Shown: piece by piece, positions 60,154-64,000 of the stretch
Position numbering within the stretch: position 1 is the stretch's first letter
How the letters are laid out: every line of letters begins with the position of its first letter
Assembly: GCF_003269035.1 (NCBI RefSeq)
Contig: NZ_QLTK01000014.1
Location: 1 to 64,000 of the forward strand
Length of the DNA stretch: 64,000 nt
Direction: 5' to 3'
Source of the DNA: Paraburkholderia bryophila
GTDB lineage: Bacteria; Pseudomonadota; Gammaproteobacteria; Burkholderiales; Burkholderiaceae
The notes under the pieces: model-generated
Seen by the model: the letters and a program-made list of their open reading frames with translations, nothing else
What the model was told of the DNA's origin: nothing
The model's database searches: none
Made by a program: the position numbers and the translations under genes

Positions 60154-60696
60154 TTGACTCACGAACAAACCCTCGAGCGCTGGCTGGCGAAAGAACAGGA
60201 AGTCCTTGCCGCAGTCAACGCCGGGCCGGGCCCCGGTCTCGCGAGTCCGGAGCAGGTTGCCGGCAAGACCGGACTCGAAGTCTTGCAGGCAATGCTCGCC
60301 GGCGAATTGCCCTACGCCGCGATCGCCAAAACGCTCGACTTCACCTTGATCGAAGTGGCGGCCGGTCAGGCGGTGTTTCAGGGCACGCCGCTCGCCCAGC
60401 ATCTGAATCCGCTGGGCACCGTTCACGGCGGCTGGATGGCGACGCTGCTCGACTCCGCGCTGGGTTGCTCGGTCCACACCTTGATGCCGGTCGGGCGCGG
60501 CTATACCACCGCCGAACTGAGCGTGAACTATGTGAAGGCGGTACTTCCGAGAGTGCAGCGTGTGCGCGCCGAGGGCAAGGTCATTCACTGCGGCCGTCAA
60601 CTGGCGACCGCCGAAGCGCGTCTGGTTGGCCCCGACGGCACGCTTTACGCGCACGCCACGACAACCTGCCTCGTGTTCGACATCCCTATTCGATAA
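60154..60696 (+). CDS. PaaI-type hotdog thioesterase
   Basis: A 180-residue hotdog-fold protein of the PaaI class, which hydrolyses acyl-CoA thioesters. Marks are AQHLNPLGTVHGGWMATLLDSALGCSVHTL (the HGG loop and Asp of the active site) and RGYTTAELSVNYVKAV. The start is a TTG with GGGAGA 8 nt upstream; the long frame upstream (to 59995) carries no domain. The N-terminal 60 residues are helical and extend the usual hotdog length of about 140. It is convergent with the cupin gene. Confidence 0.87.
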   Translation: MTHEQTLERWLAKEQEVLAAVNAGPGPGLASPEQVAGKTGLEVLQAMLAGELPYAAIAKTLDFTLIEVAAGQAVFQGTPLAQHLNPLGTVHGGWMATLLDSALGCSVHTLMPVGRGYTTAELSVNYVKAVLPRVQRVRAEGKVIHCGRQLATAEARLVGPDGTLYAHATTTCLVFDIPIR

Positions 60697-60724
60697 GACG
60701 AAAGCCGGCTAGCCTTCCATGCGG

Positions 60725-61198
60725 TCAATACGGCCGGCCGTCCTTATGTTCAAAGACCCATTTGCCCGCCGGGTTCATTACCGCGACGAGGTCGTCGGTG
60801 GGGTAACTGACTTCATCGCCTTGCGTGCGACTGCCCACTTCGAGGATGACCGCATGCACGGGTGACCGGTTCTCGATATGGTGCGCGTCACTTCCCGCGC
60901 GAAAGCCGACACACATGCCTGCTTTCATGGGGAGTTCGTCGCCGCCAATGTGAAGCGTGACCTCTCCCTGCAGCACATACACCCACTCGTCCTGCAATGA
61001 ATGCCGATGATGCAAAGCGGTTGCCGCGCCTTGTTCGAGCGTGGTCAGATTGACGCCGAACTGACTGAGTCCAAACGGATCGCCGAGCGACTTCTTCGTC
61101 CTGCCATTCATTCGCGACGCGAATGGTTCGGGGTAGTTGGACGGCTTTGTCCGCGGAGCGGCGTCGTTTGCTACGATGCAATGCTTGCGATGTTCCAT
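60725..61198 (-). CDS. Cupin domain protein
   Basis: A 157-residue single-cupin protein. The metal site motif is visible: ALHHRHSLQDEWVYVLQGEVTLHIGGDELPMKAGMCVGFRAG followed by a DAHHIENRSPVHAVILEVG strand, with His, His, Glu and a later His as ligands. The C-terminal YPTDDLVAVMNPAGKWVFEHKDG is common in a group of small sugar- or acid-binding cupins. The function is unknown. It is convergent with the thioesterase gene. Confidence 0.88.
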   Translation of the reverse strand: MEHRKHCIVANDAAPRTKPSNYPEPFASRMNGRTKKSLGDPFGLSQFGVNLTTLEQGAATALHHRHSLQDEWVYVLQGEVTLHIGGDELPMKAGMCVGFRAGSDAHHIENRSPVHAVILEVGSRTQGDEVSYPTDDLVAVMNPAGKWVFEHKDGRPY

Positions 61199-61344
61199 TG
61201 ACGATCCTGGCCGGTGGCACTGACTGGGAAGTCATTCTCGGAACGCCTGCAGGCTCTGTCAATCTTGATTCCAACAATCAACCCGTCGCCGCCTGGCAAT
61301 GTCGCATCGGACTACATGCACACTCAAACAGATAGGACAGTACA

Positions 61345-62229
61345 GTGACGATTTCCAGAATACGCCGGCATTTAAGCTTTGGATTGCCTTTGTTGCTCGG
61401 CGTCGGTATCGGCAACGTCGTCTCGACGCCCGTTTTCGCGACCGAATCCCCCATCGCCGAAATCGAGCGCCGCTATGGCGGCCGTCTTGGTGTATTCGCC
61501 ATCAATCCGGCTTCAGGACGAACGCTCGCCTATCGCGCCGATGAGCGGTTCCTGATGTGCAGCACCTTCAAGGGTTTACTGGTTGCACAGGTGCTCGCTC
61601 GCGTCGACGCCGGCAAGGAGAATCTCGAACGCCTCGTGCGTTACACCGAGCGTGATCTCGTTTTCACGTCGCCTGTTACCAAGGCGAATGTGGCGCAAGG
61701 CGCCATGTCGGTCGGCGCGCTCTGTCAGGCCGCTGTCGAGGTGAGCGACAACACCGCCGCGATCCTGCTGATGAGAAGCACCGGCGGGCCCGCGGCACTG
61801 ACCCGATTCATGCGAGATATCGGCGACAGCGTGACGCGCTCCGATCGCTACGAGCCCGAGTCGAACCAGGCTAGCGGTGTGCTCGATACCACGACGCCGA
61901 GGGCCATCGCGACATCGGCCGCCCGCATTCTTTTGGGTGACGTATTGAACCCGGAATCGCGCCGGCAACTCGATGCGTGGATGGTCGCATGCAAGCCGGG
62001 ACTGAACCGGATCCGCGCAAGCTTGCCCGCGGACTGGCTGGCAGGCGACCGTCCCGGCACGAGTGTGGAACGCGAAACCAACGACTACGCAATCGTGCGC
62101 CCACCGGGTCGGGCTCCCTTGCTCGTCGCGGTTTATTACGATGCGCCGGGCGTCAGCATGGAGCTTCGCGAGACCGTGTTGCGCGAAGCCGGTCACCGTT
62201 TCGTGGAATGGGCCAGGACGAGTGCATGA
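61345..62229 (+). CDS. Class A beta-lactamase with RPG in place of KTG
   Basis: A 294-residue class A serine beta-lactamase. A signal peptide (1 to about 32) is followed by the SxxK motif STFK (Ser 73, Lys 76), SDN (134-136) and the omega-loop Glu (YEPESN, Glu 170). The KTG triad before the last strand reads Arg 236-Pro 237-Gly 238 (GDRPGTS), with ETNDYAIVRPPGRAPLLVAVYYD after it. Arg at the first position is known in carbenicillinases; Pro at the second is unusual. The start is a GTG with AGGA upstream. It is coupled by ATGA overlap to an acyltransferase gene. Confidence 0.9.
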   Translation: MTISRIRRHLSFGLPLLLGVGIGNVVSTPVFATESPIAEIERRYGGRLGVFAINPASGRTLAYRADERFLMCSTFKGLLVAQVLARVDAGKENLERLVRYTERDLVFTSPVTKANVAQGAMSVGALCQAAVEVSDNTAAILLMRSTGGPAALTRFMRDIGDSVTRSDRYEPESNQASGVLDTTTPRAIATSAARILLGDVLNPESRRQLDAWMVACKPGLNRIRASLPADWLAGDRPGTSVERETNDYAIVRPPGRAPLLVAVYYDAPGVSMELRETVLREAGHRFVEWARTSA

Positions 62230-63353
62230 GCGAAGCCGTTCAGCGCAACCGGCGGATCGACCTGATTCGCGGCGTGTCGATCCTGCTCGTGTTGTTTCAT
62301 CACTTCAATATTGCTTACCACCTGAACGACACGACACTGGCAGGCGTATTCGGTTGGGATGCCGTTCGCGCGGTTGCGCGTAACGGCAATTACGGCGTGA
62401 CGATGTTCTTCGTGATCTCGGGTTTTCTGATCACCTCGCATGCCGCGCGGCGTTGGGCGGAATTCCGCCATGTCGACATGCGGACGTTCTACGCGCTGCG
62501 AGTTGCCCGCATCGTGCCTTGTTTGCTGCTGTTGCTTGTCGTCGTCAATGCGGCCGCGCTTGCGGGGCTGGCGATGTTCCAGAATCACGCGCCAGCCGGC
62601 ACGCCGGTTTCTTTCTGGATCGTGAACCTGGCGTCGCTGACCTTCTGGATGAACGTGCTGATCGGCGCGCACGGCTGGGTCAATTATCCCTTGGGCGTGC
62701 TGTGGTCGTTGTCCGTGGAGGAAGTGTTTTATCTGGCGTTTCCGCTGCTGTGCGTCGTGCTCCGGCGCGAGTCGCGGCTGCTTGCCTTCTGGCTGGCGAT
62801 CGCCGCGATCGGCCCGTGGTATCGCTTCACGCATCAGAGCGACGAAAGCGGATTCCTCTATGCGTATTTCGCGTGCTTCGACGGCATCGCGATCGGCTGC
62901 TGCGCGGCGGTATTCGCTAAACGATTCGTGCTGCGAGGGCGTGCGGCCGTCATGCTGCAAGGTGTCGTGGCGGCATGCATGACGTACCTGTATCTGTATC
63001 GGCCCATTGGGGAAACGAATGTACTCGGTGTGACCGCAATGGCGTCAGGCACGGCGGTGCTGTTGTTGGCCGCGTATGACCGGTACGACGCGCCGCGAAA
63101 ATACGGCGTGTGGTACAGGACGACGGCAGCCCTTGCATGGTTCGGGCGGCGCAGCTATGAGCTTTACCAGTTTCACCTGATCGTGCTCGGGGCGATACGT
63201 ACGGTATTGCCACCGCGTGCCGTGATCGGCGATGAAAAACTGCTGTTGCTGACACTGTTCTTCGCGTTGTCCGCCCTGTTGAGCGCCGGCGTGGCGCGGC
63301 TTTATTCGGAGCCGCTGAACCGCAGACTGAGAAACTCGCTGAACGCGGCGTGA
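62226..63353 (+). CDS. Membrane acyltransferase, AT3 family
   Basis: A 375-residue acyltransferase of the OafA-like AT3 family. It begins RRIDLIRGVSILLVLFHHFNIAYHL with the catalytic His, then FFVISGFLIT, LRVARIVPCLLLLLVVV, PLGVLWSLSVEEVFYLAFPLL and about ten membrane segments. Relatives acylate surface sugars or small molecules. Its ATG overlaps the stop of the beta-lactamase gene by 4 bp, so the two are translated together; acylation of a cell wall component would fit this pairing but is inference. Confidence 0.88.
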   Translation: MSEAVQRNRRIDLIRGVSILLVLFHHFNIAYHLNDTTLAGVFGWDAVRAVARNGNYGVTMFFVISGFLITSHAARRWAEFRHVDMRTFYALRVARIVPCLLLLLVVVNAAALAGLAMFQNHAPAGTPVSFWIVNLASLTFWMNVLIGAHGWVNYPLGVLWSLSVEEVFYLAFPLLCVVLRRESRLLAFWLAIAAIGPWYRFTHQSDESGFLYAYFACFDGIAIGCCAAVFAKRFVLRGRAAVMLQGVVAACMTYLYLYRPIGETNVLGVTAMASGTAVLLLAAYDRYDAPRKYGVWYRTTAALAWFGRRSYELYQFHLIVLGAIRTVLPPRAVIGDEKLLLLTLFFALSALLSAGVARLYSEPLNRRLRNSLNAA

Positions 63354-63500
63354 CCGATTGCAGTCAGGCGGGTGGTAGCCGAAACCCGCCGCCCGCCGCT
63401 ATTTCCCCTCGCGACACGCCCCGCATCCCACTCCACCTCAAGTTTTTCCCATTCCCGCCGTAGACCGTGAAAGTGGCTTCAGAAGTGCGGCCCGGCGTTC

Positions 63501-63548
63501 GTTGGTTCAGGCGTTGGTTCAAGCGTTGTTTCAGGCGCTGTTTCAAGC
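63501..63548. repeat. Four tandem 12-bp repeats
   Basis: Copies: GTTGGTTCAGGC, GTTGGTTCAAGC, GTTGTTTCAGGC and GCTGTTTCAAGC, each 12 bp without gaps. They lie 53 bp upstream of the chemoreceptor start. The period is a multiple of three. Confidence 0.9.
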
Positions 63549-63601
63549 TATTGCAGCAGGCATTCCGATTCGTGCAGTACCCATCCTCTCTTCACGAAAA
63601 C

Positions 63602-64000
63602 ATGATTTCCTCACTCCGAAGCCGCATCCTGATCATTTCTTCCGCCACGGTCATCGGCGCGCTCGCGTTGTCGGGCACCGCCGCTTACGTCACCGTGCGC
63701 GCCAATACGATGGAGACCATCGCGCAGAATCTGAGCGCCATTGCGGGCGCCAATACGCTGGCGATCGACAAATGGGTCGACGCCAAGGCGCAGGCCGTCA
63801 AGGCATCCGCCGACGATGTCGAGCACGGCGATCCGCAAGGCTTCGTCAAGCATATGAGCCGCGCGGACGGCTTCCCGATCACCACCGTCGGCTGGACCGA
63901 CAAGACCTTTTTCTCCACCAGCGGCACCCCGCCGGATTACGACCCGACCGCACGACCCTGGTACAAGGCGGCCATCGCCGCGGGTGGCTTGGTGGTGACG
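63602..64000 (+). CDS. Methyl-accepting chemotaxis protein, dCache type (3' end outside)
   Basis: The visible 133 residues are the start of a chemoreceptor cut by the window edge. A membrane helix (about 7-30, RILIISSATVIGALALSGTAAYV) is followed by the periplasmic sensor domain with the helix ANTLAIDKWVDAKAQAVKASADDV and the dCache motif YDPTARPWYKAAIAAGG. The signalling part should follow outside. The start is inferred from the membrane segment, since the Shine-Dalgarno is weak. Confidence 0.85.
   Translation, partial: MISSLRSRILIISSATVIGALALSGTAAYVTVRANTMETIAQNLSAIAGANTLAIDKWVDAKAQAVKASADDVEHGDPQGFVKHMSRADGFPITTVGWTDKTFFSTSGTPPDYDPTARPWYKAAIAAGGLVVT

Noticed and set aside
63364..63546. 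60-codon minus-strand frame with a QRLK/QRLN repeat
   Set aside because: The repeat is simply the translation of the 12-bp tandem DNA repeat; no Shine-Dalgarno or homolog was recognised.
1..64000. tRNA, rRNA, CRISPR array and prophage genes
   Set aside because: None was seen by eye on either strand; no repeat-spacer pattern and no phage structural gene.

Overview
The window looks like a chromosomal or megaplasmid segment from a Burkholderiaceae bacterium, most likely Paraburkholderia or Burkholderia. The grounds are the high GC with strong GC3 bias, the density of LysR regulators and catabolic operons, a BPSS1780-like membrane protein, a two-component DUF2182/DUF1326 pair and a fused LivH-LivM permease. 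No rRNA, tRNA, CRISPR array or phage module was seen. It reads as an accessory metabolic and regulatory region.

Layout. 0-3 kb: the tail of a type VI secretion cargo locus (a 5'-truncated Tla3/DUF2875-like adaptor, a PAAR spike tip, a small membrane protein, an LprI-like periplasmic protein and a secreted acidic protein). An outward-reading minus-strand ORF start at the left edge may be a mobile element that cut off the adaptor. 3-7 kb: a PadR-controlled envelope operon (PadR, DUF1700 protein, BPSS1780-like protein, cytochrome b561) with two near-identical operators upstream. 7-16 kb: single genes (His-rich protein, NnrU, SRPBCC, EAL-HDOD protein, LysR, short-type ArgC, XRE regulator, YebB-like hydrolase, YiaAB, DinB).

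16-25 kb: a catabolic island. A LysR gene heads an operon of an FAD monooxygenase and the AhpD-like pair of the Avi_7169/Avi_7170 families. It is divergent from a branched-chain-type ABC transporter (binding protein, fused permease, two ATPases). 26-32.4 kb: an NCS1 permease, a LysR regulator and an operon of flavin monooxygenase, RidA-like protein, DUF1028 and an ArgE-like deacetylase. The same 21-bp operator skeleton lies in front of both the permease and the operon, which ties them into one regulon, probably for an N-containing compound.

32.5-47 kb: a LytS/LytTR two-component system, sterol desaturase-like enzyme, polysaccharide flippase, DUF2182/DUF1326 pair, CMD protein, an SDR with an SDR remnant close by, LysR, PpnP, a CPBP-like membrane protein, SRPBCC, PNPOx-like, GNAT and MHYT proteins. 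47.5-51.7 kb: a LysR-linked operon with a split (two-subunit) transketolase, a 3-hydroxyisobutyrate-dehydrogenase-type enzyme and an MHS transporter. 51.8-54.5 kb: an Amj-type flippase, an AraC regulator and a short HisRS-like gene.

The most striking element is in front of the HisRS-like gene (53.6-53.8 kb): a 25-codon leader peptide with three consecutive His codons, a protector hairpin, an antiterminator pairing (10 of 11 bp) and a strong intrinsic terminator, i.e. a complete histidine attenuator. The gene it controls carries a frameshift after about 26 codons. 54.5-64 kb: a serine hydrolase, GNATs, GntR with a dicarboxylate symporter, a hotdog thioesterase, a cupin, a class A beta-lactamase with an RPG triad in place of KTG coupled to an acyltransferase, and the start of a dCache chemoreceptor cut by the window edge.
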